A stretch of 64,000 nt of DNA, from positions 22,823,714 through 22,887,713 of the forward strand of contig CM049320.1 of assembly GCA_026874595.1 (NCBI GenBank). Reading direction: 5' to 3'. Of the stretch, positions 12,828 to 24,500 are shown one piece after another. The notes beneath the pieces were generated by a model. The model saw only the letters and a program-made list of their open reading frames with translations, did not search any database and was not told where the DNA came from. How positions within the stretch are numbered: position 1 is the first letter of the stretch; each line of letters begins with the position of its first letter. The position numbers and the translations under genes were made by a program. The DNA is from Sipunculus nudus (Eukaryota > Annelida > Sipuncula > Golfingiida > Sipunculidae).

Positions 12828-13249
12828 AGTTTCAAGTCTTGAAAGACTAGAGTGTTGTCACTGGGAGGATGATAAGGGATACCTTGGAAATTTTTTTCAA
12901 CCAAGGGGACTTTGCTAGTTTTTGTTATATACAAACACATTTTACTTTGGCATTCACCTGAATTTACAATCACCGCACATGTGGAGAATTAATGGGTGAC
13001 ACTGGATTTTTTTTAACAAATATTTTTATTTGTTTTAAATTAGAAAATACAGACGGAATGTGGTTCAGCAAGTCTTTAGGAGTTAATTATAATAAGTTAA
13101 TTTGTTTATAAAATTAATATTTGCTTTCTCAGACTAGTGATAATCACGTTTTCTAAGACGGTTCCTCTTTGGGCAGGGCTAATTTGCTGTTTTTATATCA
13201 GAATCCTGCTGTTTCAAAAGTTTTTTTTCAACCAATATTTAAGGTTATG

Positions 13250-13710
13250 TCGCGAGCCGGATACCAAACCCTACTCCCTCTTTGAGGAAGGGGGAGGTAC
13301 GATTTCCCAATGCTCTGTCCGACCCAGGAGTTGTCTCTCCCGTCTCAGCAATTAGAAAACTTATCAGTTGATCTTCTGTAGTGGTAAAACATTTTCGGTA
13401 TTTACGATTTCTGGTTATTTCTGTTTGTAAGTAAGTTGCAGTTGTCACAGACACCTTATGCTAAATCGATTTTGGAAAAAAAAGGATCCATAAGCGTAAT
13501 GTATAGACGATGTGGTTAACCCAATACTGTGATTATCGGGAACGGTGTCACTGTTAAAATATAATCCAGTGTGTCCGGTTTCATAACCCTACCCCCTCTT
13601 TCAGGAGGGGCAGGTACGATTTCCTAATATTCCGTCCAATCAAGCACTTATCTTTCAAACCCTGAGTAACAGTCAACATATCATTTGATCTCCAGTTGCT
13701 GGTTCTGGGG
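13250..13710. repeat. Diverged direct repeat, about 319-bp spacing
   Basis: CCCTACTCCCTCTTTGAGGA followed by GGAGGTACGATTTCC (from 13269) recurs as CCCTACCCCCTCTTTCAGGA followed by GCAGGTACGATTTCC (from 13588). Both are followed by a matching TTATCAGTTGATCT / CATATCATTTGATCT tail. The core is itself partly palindromic. Confidence 0.75.
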
Positions 13711-15130
13711 AGGAATTTGAACTCTCCAGGAAAACAGGGAACTTAAGAGGTTTTCACCAATCCTTGATTGTGTTGTTCGGCAAAACGCTGTATCGACGTC
13801 CTTGGTCCTGAAGAAAAGTTTAACAAAATCATTAGATTAAGTGAAAATAAGTGTTTATGCATATTATAGGAAACTCTGCTTTCCTAAATAAGCCTCCCCG
13901 TTCTAGGCTGTTTTAGTTATTCCCGTATAAATATTGGATTCATTTTTTTAATGGTTGGACTTTTGTGTATGCCAAATAGTGCAAACCCATTTTTTGTTCT
14001 ACCCGTGTTTGTCCTATATTTCTTATGTAAATGGTAATAAACGAACCTTTGCTCAGATCCCCCCCCCCCCCCCTTTCAATTTTTTTTGTTTTAATCGGTT
14101 TACCTAGACTTAGCCGCCTTCTTCCTGTTGCTTGGGTCAATTGTTAGCTGACTGTAAGTGGTCTAAAGTAGAGTATGTCGTATAAAATATATCATGTTAC
14201 TGAAAGGCGATCAATTAGGAAAATTATGAGAGTTCCTACCCGGTCACACCACTCGGAAAAAAAGTGAAAAAGATAAAAAAAAATTGAAAAGGGTGACATG
14301 AACCAAAAAGAAAAGTGAACGCAATAAAATTACATATGTCCTGACATAATTAACTAACCGCATATGTACCGATCCGATATTATTGAGCAGAAGGCATCAA
14401 TCGAACGAAATACTAGATCCAATCCATAAAATCTGTTTCTACAGGCCGAAGAAAGCAACCTAATTAAGATTCAATATTTAAAGTATCTTATTGTTTAACA
14501 TTTTTGTTTTACTTGTACCATCAATCAGGATATGTGTTTATGAAATATGTTTGTGCATTATGTGTATTACCTGGCGGTTTCGTGAATATTATACAGCTCT
14601 GTCCGGTGAAAGCAGTTGTTTTGGCTTGGGCCTGCTCGAGCGTTGCCTCTTCAGTGTGTTTATTATTTAAGGTAACCCCTGTTGACATTAGGGGATTTGG
14701 TATTAAGGGCTGACTTGCATTATTTTATGGCATATCATCTTCAGTAGAAAAATGTAAGCAGTGGACACACGATGAAGCTTATGTAAACTTAAAAAGCTAC
14801 AGGTTAAGATGTAATAATGAAACCCGCCATTGGATAAACAAACTCATGCCTTATCGCCCGAAAGCAGTTAGTAGCGAAATCAACCAGCCGTAAGTAAATA
14901 CAAGCGCAAAGTCCGCTTGAGAAGACACAGGTCATATTAACTCAGGAACCCGGAGGTCGACGTGTAGTGTAGACTAAACTGTAACGGTATAAATAATATA
15001 TTAATGAAACTTATGGATATTTACCAGTTCGACTGTCACGAGAACAGGTTGATTGTCATTCATCGCGCAGTTTATCTCGGAAACGGTAGCCAAAACCTCG
15101 TCTATCTGGCTTTGACACGAAGTGTTGTCT
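13711..15130. other. Intergenic DNA with a poly-C run
   Basis: Fifteen consecutive C bases lie at about 14059-14073. No exon or RNA gene is supported elsewhere in this stretch. Confidence 0.45.
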
Positions 15131-15163
15131 CTTTCTCTCTCTCTCTCTCTGCCTCTCTCGCTC

Positions 15164-15234
<71 letters not shown>

Positions 15235-15236
15235 AC
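15131..15236. repeat. (CT)n-(TA)n compound microsatellite
   Basis: An imperfect CT tract is joined to about 32 TA units. A similar CT-to-TA junction occurs at 15374 and 61985. Confidence 0.92.
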
Positions 15237-15261
15237 ATATGCTGGTTCATTGTAAATAGAT

Positions 15262-15365
15262 GGAAAAGGTATACCAAGTGGTTAAGGCAGCCGCACAAGA
15301 AATCGGAAGATCGTGGGTTTGATTCCCATCGGCAGTGAACCGACTTTTCTGTGTATACCATTTCC
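15262..15365 (+). mobile_element. tRNA-derived SINE-like element between two (CT)n/(TA)n tracts
   Basis: The stretch carries a pol III A-box-like segment (TACCAAGTGGTTAAGGCA) and, after a longer variable region, a B-box-like segment (GTGGGTTTGATTCCCATC) in tRNA-like spacing. It is bounded by an inverted pair GGAAAAGGTATA / TATACCATTTCC. The body resembles a Leu/Ser-type tRNA with a long variable arm, but the acceptor stem does not fit a functional tRNA. Confidence 0.6.
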
Positions 15366-15373
15366 ATCTTTCC

Positions 15374-15374
15374 A

Positions 15375-15437
<63 letters not shown>

Positions 15438-15446
15438 GTATGTATG
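15374..15446. repeat. (TC)n-(TA)n compound microsatellite
   Basis: About 12 TC units pass into TA units with GTATG interruptions. Confidence 0.92.
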
Positions 15447-15449
15447 TTG

Positions 15450-16520
15450 GAACGGCCGTGTTAGTCTCTAATCGAAATGAAGGAAAATAAGAGAAATAGA
15501 TGCCTTTTAGATAGACAAAATTAGCTATAAACATCAACATACAATTAATTTGCAATAAAAAAATATTGCTGATGTTCTTTTAAACGATGGAAAGGGTAAA
15601 GTAGATTTACCTCTGTGGAGATCCTATACCCCAGATGTGCAGGGGTCTGGTATCAGGTTGTCCGTCTGTGCATCTATGGTTGATGCTGTTGGGCCATCAA
15701 ATCACGCCTAATCTCCGTTTTTGCCCTTGGGTCCTTAAAAAAAACTCCATTGTTTCTCTGTTAGACAACCACCTATGCCACAGAGCAAGCAGCTCAGTAG
15801 CAAGAAACAGTTTATATATATATAGCTGTATAGATAGTTTATATTATGAGGTGCATAAAAACTAGCTTGGTTTTACAGATTCGAGTCCATCCCTTTGTCT
15901 TGAACTCAAAATATTTTGCATCAACATATTTTCCTTTACACACAATTTATATCCTCTGCCATATATGATATAAAAGAATAAAACATTCTGACTATATATA
16001 TATATATATATATATGTATATCATACCGTTAAAAGCGTCAAATAAACTCTGATAAGCATAGTTTCATAGTGATACATGGTCTGCAAATCATAATAAGGCA
16101 GTAATTAAGATATCGTTCATATATGTGGTCATATGAGCTAAGTAATCCTTTAAATAGGAATCTTACCTGCAGGATCGGCGAAATTCCAGCAAATCAGCTT
16201 CCAGCATCCAGTTGTCAAAAATGTTCCAACGAGCACATCCGTGCGTGGTTATTTAAGTCGTTCATTGCAAAAATGGTGACGTTTTCTAAATATCAGTATT
16301 GGCTGGGCAATTTTGTAACCTTTGATAAAATATCCTTATATAAGGGCGGGGTCCTGATATACTAATATACAGAGAGATTCACACAGATACCTATTAGATA
16401 TTCACTGCTGAAGTGAATCCATCAAGAAATACATTTTTAATGTTAAAAATAGGTACAACTAGTATATGTGAACTTTTTTATGCCTTCCAAACTATTATTA
16501 GGGCAGAAAACCGATACAAA
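15450..16520. other. Intergenic DNA with a short (TA)n at 15993-16021
   Basis: No supported gene. On the minus strand a TATATAAGG box (about 16341) lies upstream of a donor-like CTGCAG/GTAAGA (about 16171). The short frame between them has no signal peptide or domain. Confidence 0.35.
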
Positions 16521-16539
16521 CACCAAAAAAGTCGAAACG

Positions 16540-17130
16540 TACGATTGCAAAGGTTACCACAAGCAGAACCACACACACACTGACACATGGTCGAGGTTAC
16601 CAGAAACAGTACCGCGCACAAATCTGAAGCAAGGTCACGGTAGCAACTCCAAGAACTATTTCCACTCAGACACAAGGCCAAAGCGACCAGTCAAAGAACC
16701 CTGTACACTCAGACATATGTCCAAGGCGACCAACCCAAGAACGATGATCACTCTGAAACAGATCCAGGTTTACCACTAAAAGAAAAGCGTCCACTCTAAA
16801 GCATGGCCGAATTTATCACTCCAAGAACCATGTACACTCTGACACATGGCCAAAGTGATCACTCCAAGAAAAATGTTCACTCTTACACATGGCCAAGTTG
16901 ATCACTAAAAGAAGAGTGTCCACTCTGACGCATGGCCAAAGTGCCCACTCCAAGTATAATGTCCTCTCTGACACAGGGCTAAGGTGACCACTCCAAGAAC
17001 AATGTCCATTCTGACACATGGCCAAAGTGACCACTCCAAGAACCAAGTGCACTTCAACACATGGCCAAGGTGACCATTTCCATACAACCACATGGCAGAC
17101 ATACCCAGACGAGAACTACAAACATTCCGA
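16540..17130. repeat. 43-bp minisatellite
   Basis: GACACATGGCCAAAGTGACC followed by ACTCCAAGAACAATGTCCA recurs at an exact 43-bp step (16841, 16884, 16927, 16970, 17013, 17056). More diverged units extend leftwards to about 16540. Roughly a dozen copies. The reading frames it creates on the minus strand are artefacts. Confidence 0.9.
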
Positions 17131-17351
17131 CACATGGTAGACCAAACTGTTAGCATATTCTGTCACAACCCCTAAATGATCATATTAAGTGTTTGTCATG
17201 TATGTCTGTAGTTTGTCGAGTCTTTTTGTTTAATATATGATCACATGAATATCTCTTTGTTGGGCCATGATTAACATTAAAACATAACATTAATGTATTA
17301 TTTGTTAACAAATTAAAGACCAACTTATGATTAACGTTACTTATACTTAAA

Positions 17352-17355
<4 letters not shown>

Positions 17356-17413
<58 letters not shown>
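17356..17413. repeat. (TA)n microsatellite
   Basis: About 29 pure TA units. Confidence 0.95.
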
Positions 17414-17416
<3 letters not shown>

Positions 17417-17724
17417 GTGGCAGGTGAATACAACATCATTAGAAGCTAAAGTAAAAATAAAAATATAGATAACTATTAATTATCTTTTAAGGTCAAAATA
17501 TTTAAGAAAACAAACTTTCTTATACACATATAATAACCCTTTTATGTATGATGTCGTTTTGAGAGACAACAAGTCAAGCATTTTTGTTGATGCTTTCTTA
17601 GACAGTGGAACATGCATGTATAAGTCTTTCCCTATACGCAATATAAAAACCTGTCTTAAAAACCTGAAATTATCTACTTTTTATACTTTTACTTTAAAAT
17701 TTTTACTCATATATGTACACTGAC

Positions 17725-17903
17725 CTGTTCCTACTTTGCACCTGACGCCAGCTGCTTCATGGGCTCCACAGTTATGAACAGTCCAATTTTTATGTTCACA
17801 AAGCTCAAGCGATATTTCTGTTCCAGTGCATTGCACATTGTCGAGCAGGAAATTGGTTCCTCCATTACCAAACCAAGAATTGCGAAATGCAATAAGCGCT
17901 CCT
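17725..17903 (-). CDS. SRCR-domain protein, exon 3 (second half of the domain)
   Basis: This exon carries the C-terminal half of a scavenger receptor cysteine-rich domain: GALIAFRNSWFGNGG, then LDNVQC, LELCEHKNW, HNCGAHEAAGVRC. The four cysteines and the GAHEAAGVRC ending are textbook SRCR positions. It begins after TTACAG with one base that completes the split Ser codon of exon 2 (TC/A), giving the family hallmark QLNYSGAL. The right-hand choice of end is open: a strong donor ACAG/GTCAGT lies at 17725, so more exons may follow to the left. If unspliced, the frame runs on to a stop at 17681 and yields a secreted single-SRCR protein of about 140 residues. SRCR domains are extracellular ligand-binding modules common in invertebrate immune recognition; the ligand here is unknown. 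Confidence 0.88.
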
Positions 17904-17939
17904 CTGTAACAATCCACACAAAAAAGGAAACTAAAAAAA

Positions 17940-18525
17940 TACACCATACACGAAACAAAGATGAATGTCAGTATTTATAAATGATATTAACAAAGGTCGG
18001 AGTTAAAAATTCTTATTTTGGAGGTCTCTAATAATGTAGAAATAGTGCCTTGTTTTGCTACATCTATACCTATTCGGCAACGAAATAAAAAAAATCTAGC
18101 CAGAATATGTAGCTAAATTACTTCCAAGTGCCTTGCAGATGCATATTTACAATAAATAAATTCGTGAAATACATTAATATTATGATGATGTTCAGATCAT
18201 TATGTTGGTGTGATTAATAATATTCTTAAGATGGTATTTTAGGGGTTGAAGAACATGAATGCAAACCATATCCGCTCTCGGCCGATAGTTAATTTTAATA
18301 TGGAATGTTACTAAAACACGTTATTGATAGAACAGTTTCAGTTATTTATTTGTTATCGTGTGAATAGTTGTTTGGGAAGGCAAGGTTTTATCATATCAGT
18401 GGTATCATGCAAGGCTGCATTTTCGCTCTTGTTCCACTCGGTATTCCACCCTAACAAAAGACTTCTTCCTTGTGGCTCATGTTACTACATAACGAAATTT
18501 TTCCTGGTCCACCCGTCATACTTAC
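17940..18525 (-). other. Intron 2 of the SRCR gene
   Basis: AT-rich and without recognised repeats. It is flanked by donor CTC/GTAAGT (exon 2) and acceptor TTACAG (exon 3). Confidence 0.7.
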
Positions 18526-18676
18526 GAGTAATTAAGCTGCCTGCAGACTACCTTGGCATCTTCAATATCCCAATAGTCATCGCAAACGATGCACCACTCG
18601 CCCATATATCTCACCTCCACTCGCCCTTCACTTGTAACTTCGCCCCCTACTAGTCGGATGGTAAAGTTCAGATTTC
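18526..18676 (-). CDS. SRCR-domain protein, exon 2 (first half of the domain)
   Basis: The exon encodes [12 protein letters not shown], then [19 protein letters not shown] and [12 protein letters not shown]. That is the N-terminal half of an SRCR domain with the usual RLVGG start, the G-RVEV strand, W-C--CDD--W and the VVCRQL block. Left border: donor ACTC/GTAAGT, phase 2. Right border: acceptor CCATTCAG/GA, phase 1. The phase-1 entry matches the phase-1 exit of the signal-peptide exon at 24367-24418, so the mature protein would begin close to the SRCR domain. The total of the two half-exons is about 105 residues, the normal SRCR length. The NFT sequon could be glycosylated. Confidence 0.88.
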
Positions 18677-20942
18677 CTGAATGGATACAAAGAGGAATTT
18701 CCATCAGAAAATAAAATAAGAATAGATTGAAAGGGCAATATCTGTATTGTACAGAACATACGAAATGTTGTATTTAATACAAAACAGGTAAACCCCCCGG
18801 CTAATTAATCTCCTGGCTAAAAATCAAATTTATACAGTTACTTTTACTTGCAAACATTTTTTTCGTGACATTGTGGCTGGAAAATTCGTCTGGTTGAATA
18901 ATTCTAACGTAGCATTTGCGTGCTTCTCATCGTTACATTTGACGGGCGGTGCACAAGTCAAAATAGTTTTTTTTAAGTGTTGAACCGTTAGAATAACCAA
19001 CCCAAAATTATATTAACTCTCTCCAAGATGGTTTTTAGATATGGTCTGAAACTTTCTAATCGAAATAGGCTATAACTACCAATCCTAATATTGCAATCCT
19101 AAAATATCGAAAAAAGCGATGTGTCAAAAACTCTGATATTAAGAGTAATCATTCTCTAAATAGCTGAACGTTAAACAGGACGTTACGGGAGCTGATACAG
19201 GTCACGTACCGGGTTGATATAAGATACATTAACAGGCGGATTAACAGAGAATGACAACTTGCGCAGGCGGTGTCTAGATAATATATACCAGGCCGGTTAA
19301 GAAAAAAAATTGAAAGCACGGCTTGATATAAGTGGAACATTTTACTCTGTAATTAACTTATACTGAAATAATACATTGATATTTCCATATTACTGAAGTT
19401 GCCAACAAATATCTTAAAATCGATGGGATATCGATGATACGATATATGGTAATAATCTTATCTGATACTGACTCCATGTGTGAACTCTTATTGCTATTTT
19501 GACGGGATATCCTATATTTGTGACTACGACGAGTGACAGTCAAGTGAATGCAGAAGGGTTTGTTTTTTATTGACATAACATTACAGGGAGAGGCATATAA
19601 ACAGGGATTGTCCGAACATAGCTTTATCAGATGAGAGGTACCAGTTAACGACAAGAAGACAAATCACAGGGGTAATAGCTAATCTGTTCACATAATTGAT
19701 TGGTTCGTACTTATCGTATGCTCCATGATATGTCGAGTCACATTATATTGAGAAATGCCACCCAACTGGTTTCTTTGATGTTACCCTTGCTTATCATTTG
19801 TGTTTTATATAGATGATTTTGCTCATTAAGCTCTTGATTGGATATTAAATTATTTAAATGAAAATACTCTATCTGAACTTTAGCAGCTGTGATGAGGAGG
19901 ATATATGGTAACTTACAGGAATATTCCTCAATCCTGGAACCTACCCTGTAGGGGTAATGGGGTAGTATACTTGATGTACCGGTATGTATGTAAATAGAGT
20001 AAAAGCTTCGAAATTAAGACCTCCACCGGGATATCCATGAAGTGGTCGCATTTTTAGGTGTTGGCTAAACCGAATTTGTCGTTAAACGAGATTTTACTGT
20101 ATTATCAATTCGGTCCTAAATCCACTCCCGTTAGAAGTGACCATTCCGTCCTAGATTAACCATACACACCTTGTTATACCTTCGGGCCTTAGTTCCCATA
20201 TGGCATGCGGCCTATGTTGAAAAACGGTTGTGATACCACGTTGTGACCACATTGAATTTAATTCTTACATAGCGATTTACAGTCATAGTGAACTTTTTTC
20301 AGATTAAAACTGTGATCAGCTGCATAGAAATACTTAGAAACGTTGTCAGAAACCTATTGTTGAATACTACTTCGATTTTTCTCGATTTGAATTAATTTAA
20401 TGATTTTCAATAGTGAAAGGGTAGCAATTTATAATTGTTTTATTCTAACACTTTAAAATATCTTTAGTTTTGATATATTTTTAATATCAGTCTATTCAGC
20501 AGCCGTTTTAAGTTATCCCTAGGATTATGAAATGTTGCATTTCAGAAATAAGCGGTCACCTTGTACAATTTGTTCTTTCATTAAGTTTAAAATCCATAGG
20601 TCTTACTAGCTTATGTTGAAATAAAACATGTATCTTAACCTAAAGTTTTAAGATTCGTAGCTTACTTTGCATTCCAAGCAGATATTCGCCTTTTCGTATA
20701 ATAACATCTAGAAATAACGTAAAACAATTCAATAACGGACGGTCTTCACTTTCAATTGGCTTTTTGTGCGTATCAATCATTTTTCTTTAAATAGAAAGCC
20801 ACCTAAATGGCCCTTACTAACCTAGACACGAAATTCGCGTACTAAAAAAAAATCGGTAGCATCTTATTGCATTTTAACACTGTGTTCTGCCGACTGACTC
20901 TTATTCCTCCCTTCGATAGTTGATCGAATTATAGAAGTTTGG

Positions 20943-22840
20943 TTCAGTTTTAATCACCGAGAGTAAAGGTAAGTGGTTGGCAGTAAATCACTAACATCAC
21001 AAACCAATGGTATTAACAATCTAACATTAGTGAACAATGGTCAGTTTTACGTCACCGAGATTAAAGGTAAGTGGTCAGTGGTTCAAACTTCATATTGATC
21101 AACTATCAGTATTTGGTCCATAAAGGAAGTCCATAAATCAAAACCATTTACAATCTGACATCAGTTTACAATGGCCAGTTTTAATCACCGAGAGTAAAGG
21201 GCAGTGGTCGGCAGTAAATTCCTAACATCACTAATCAATGGCATTGACACTCTGACATCAATGAACTATGATCAGTTTATTTCACCGACTGTAGAGTTCA
21301 GTGGTCAGCAGTAAATCACTAACCTAAAAAGATTTAATAGTATTAACTCTCTGACATACATGACAAATTGTCAGGTAAATGGACATCAGTAGTTAACCAA
21401 CAGCACAAATCAATAACAGCAACACTGATATTAGTGAACAATAATGAGTTTTAATTCACCGACAGTAGAGATCACAGAACAGCAGTAGTTCAAAAACAGC
21501 AAAAATCAATACCAATACCATTTACAATTTGACACAAGTGACCAATGTTCACTAACATCACATTCAATACCATTAACAATCTGACTTAGATTGTCAGTTC
21601 AGTGAACATCAGCGGTTCACCAACATTACATATCATTAGAATTAACACTCTTACATTAGTGAACAATGGTCAGTTTCTAATCACCGACAGAAAAGGTAAG
21701 TGGTCAGTGGTTCAAACTTCATATTGAATCAACTATCAGTAGTTGGTCCATAAAGGAAGTCCATAAATCAAAACCATTTACAATCTGACATCAGTTTACA
21801 ATGGTCAGTTTTAATCACCGAGAGTAAAGGGCAGTGGTCGGCAGTAAATTCCTAACATCACTAATCAATGGCATTGACACTCTGACATCAATGAACAATG
21901 ATCAGTTTATTTCACCGACTGTAGAGTTCAGTGGTCAGCAGTAAATCACTAACCTAAAAAGATTTAATAGTATTAACTCTCTGACATACATGACAAATTG
22001 TCAGGTAAATGGACATCAGTAGTTAACCAACAGCACAAATCAATAACAGCAACACTGATATTAGTGAACAATAATGAGTTTTAATTCACCGACAGTAGAG
22101 ATCACAGAACAGCAGTAGTTCAAAAACAGCAAAAATCAATACCAATACCATTTACAATTTGACACAAGTGACCAATGTTCACTAACATCACATTCAATAC
22201 CATTAACAATCTGACTTAGATTGTCAGTTCAGTGAACATCAGCGGTTCACCAACATTACACATCAGTAGAATTAACACTCTTACATTAGTGAACAATGGT
22301 CAGTTTCTAATCACCGACAGAAAAGGTCAAAGGTCGGCAGTTGTTCAGAAACAACACAAATCAACAGCATTCACACTCTGACAAAAGTGAACAATGATTA
22401 GTTTAAATTCACCGACAGTTGAGGTCAGTAGACAGCAGAAGTTTTCAAACAGCACAGATCAATACCATTAACAATCTGAAACACGTGACCAATGGTCAGT
22501 TTTAATTTCAACGACAGTAGAGGTCAGCAGTAGTTCATTTACAGCGAAAATCGATATCATTAACACTCAGACATAGATGATAGGTTGTCAGTTCAGTGGA
22601 CATCAGCAGTTCACCAACATCACATATCAATGGCATTTACACTCTGACATAAGTGAACAATGGTCAGTTTTTAATCACTGACATTAGCTGACAATTAGCA
22701 GAAAATTGTTGACAATACACAACCATAGCATTAACACTCCGACAACTGTGAAAAGTTGTCAGTCTTAATGCACCGATGGTAATGGTCAGTAGTCAGCACT
22801 AGTAACTAAATGCATAAACCAACTGACATCAGTAAACATT
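20943..22840. repeat. 97-bp repeat array with 630-bp higher-order duplication
   Basis: The basic unit is about 97 bp (one variant 134 bp) and starts TCAGTTTTAATCACCGA, then AGTGGTC-GCAGTA, ATCA-TA-CATTAACA, CTGACAT-AGTGAACAATG. About 18-20 units with 10-30% divergence. Bases 21061-21690 are repeated at 21691-22320 with only a few differences, so a six-unit block was duplicated recently on top of an older array. Confidence 0.92.
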
Positions 22841-22849
22841 GATTAGATT

Positions 22850-23220
22850 TGACGTTATAAACGGGATTTCATATCAATGTTACAGGTAACATTTATTAGA
22901 AACTCGATTGGCCTAGTGTTCAAACTAATAAGGGATTCATAACCTTTTTGCAAATATTTGTTGAAAAATCATGCTAATATCTATATTAAAAGGTATCACA
23001 TTGTAATACAGAAAAATGGAAACAGAAAGGCAGGTAACACCATTCTGAATTATAATTATATATTTTTTTCAGTACTTCTATCCGCTATGAATTTTTATAA
23101 TTATCATTTTCATATCCCCCCTAAATTATTGTTTAAACGTGAATGACATCACACCTTAATCCTGCGACATAAAATAGTTGTGTATTCTGAATATAACCTG
23201 AAGATTATATACCTGAAGAG

Positions 23221-23279
<59 letters not shown>

Positions 23280-23365
23280 CTAATGTGTTAATTTCGTCCC
23301 AGACTAAACGTTGCTCTAAATGCCCTCATGGTTGCCCACTCCGATAGTGTTTCAGTTGTGTTTAA
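22850..23365. other. Interruption of the 97-bp array, with (TA)n at 23221-23277
   Basis: About 500 bp without the 97-bp motif separates the two parts of the array. It holds a (TA)n tract of about 27 units. It could be an insertion into the array, but no terminal repeats or target duplication were found. Confidence 0.5.
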
Positions 23366-23690
23366 CGGGTAGGTTTAATTCACGGCTAGTAGAGCTCATA
23401 GGACAACCGTTGTTCACTCGCAACACAAATCACTAGCATGAACATTCTGACATTAGTTGGAAATTGTAAGTTTTAATTCACCAACAGTGGAGGCCACTGT
23501 TCACCAGTTTTTCATAAACAACACCAATCAATAGTATTAACACTATGATTTAAGTTAACAATGATCAGTTTAATTCACCGACAGTAGAGGTAAGTTGTCA
23601 GTAGTTGTTCACTTACATCCTAAATCAACAGCATTAACACTCCGACATTAGCAATCAATGAAACGTTTTAAGTCTGCGTATCAGATGTGT
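23366..23690. repeat. Second piece of the 97-bp repeat array
   Basis: Units such as TTTAATTCACCGACAGTAGA, then GGTAAGTTGTCAGTAG and CAGCATTAACACTCCGACAT, match those of 20943-22840 but are more diverged. Confidence 0.85.
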
Positions 23691-24366
23691 GTCAATAAAT
23701 TCAAGTAAAACATTCAATAAATGCTTCAATGAAATCATGTTTTATTGCCATCTACGTGTTATTTTTCTTTGTGTCGTTAAAATACACAAAGAGTGTTAAC
23801 GAGACGAAGGGTTAAACTGTTAAGGGCTGTCAAACAGAATCAACAGCATTTAACCTTTAAATTAGATGAACAGTTTGCTCATTTTCATTTTAAACGCAGT
23901 TGGCAGTACGAAAGAATAGTTATAGCAGGTTCCCACCACGAATTACATACCATTTATCAAGATTCCGGGCATATTTAATAATTACAATTTATATATATAT
24001 GATCATTCTTGGGCTATATCACATATTTATAAATCAATTTTCAAAAACATTATGCAGGTATATATAACAATGATATTTCGTAATTTTTACATACATTATC
24101 AACACAGTATTGTCTTGGAAAAGGAAGTGGAACCCTGAAACGTTATAAACCGTCAGTTTATTGCAACTTATAGTAATCTCCACAGTGGCCAGCTTAACTC
24201 AGAGCAAACATTAATTATTAATTAACATGGATATACTGCTTATGACTGATTAAAGTCTGTAAATATATACACTTTATCTGATGCAAACGAATAGCTCATG
24301 GAAGTTGATATTTTGTTTTCAAATTTAAAACATAACGATTCCTATGAAGAGATATACTACCCTTAC

Positions 24367-24418
24367 CTGTACATCTTGCCGAACAGAACAAAACGATCGC
24401 TAACACAATCGGAAGCAT
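24367..24418 (-). CDS. SRCR-domain protein, exon 1 (signal peptide)
   Basis: Seventeen codons (MLPIVLAIVLFCSARCT) plus one base end in a strong donor ACAG/GTAAGG. The peptide has a hydrophobic core and small residues before a likely cleavage at SA/R, so it reads as a secretory signal peptide. The exit phase (1) fits exon 2 exactly, producing [14 protein letters not shown]. The ATG at 24418 is chosen because it opens this frame. Two overlapping upstream ATGs (about 24444 and 24441) are in another frame and would make a very short upstream peptide. Assignment to the SRCR gene rests on phase and strand; the intron would be long, so some doubt remains. Confidence 0.65.
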
Positions 24419-24439
24419 AATCCTGTCCTCCAGCGGATC

Positions 24440-24500
24440 ATCATAAGCGCACGCTCTGGCGCTCTGGTGGAGGGAGCCTGCTTATATCGTTTATATGCCC
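24440..24500 (-). promoter_or_regulatory. Candidate TATA promoter of the SRCR gene
   Basis: On the minus strand GCATATAAACG (TATA at about 24490-24497) lies about 72 bp upstream of the signal-peptide ATG. A pyrimidine-rich start region GGCTCCCTCCACC is in between. A similar arrangement is found at the relic near 8.7 kb. Confidence 0.5.

Larger units (their letters stand above)
18677..24366 (-). other. Intron 1 of the SRCR gene (about 5.7 kb)
   Basis: Inferred from the matching phase-1 borders (donor ACAG/GTAAGG at 24367, acceptor CATTCAG at 18677). It contains non-repetitive AT-rich DNA at 18.7-20.9 kb, the 97-bp repeat array at 20943-22840, a (TA)n tract at 23221-23277 and a second piece of the array at 23366-23690. 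No other exon is recognised inside it. Confidence 0.6.

Noticed and set aside
12455-12973. Frames rich in alternating Ile-Tyr (also at 15004-15555, 27231-27477, 49804-50068, 55746-56141)
   Set aside because: They are translations of (TA)n microsatellites.
16816-17156. Overlapping minus-strand frames with repeated Trp/Cys motifs
   Set aside because: Produced by the 43-bp minisatellite; the repeat phase shifts the frame, and no domain is present.
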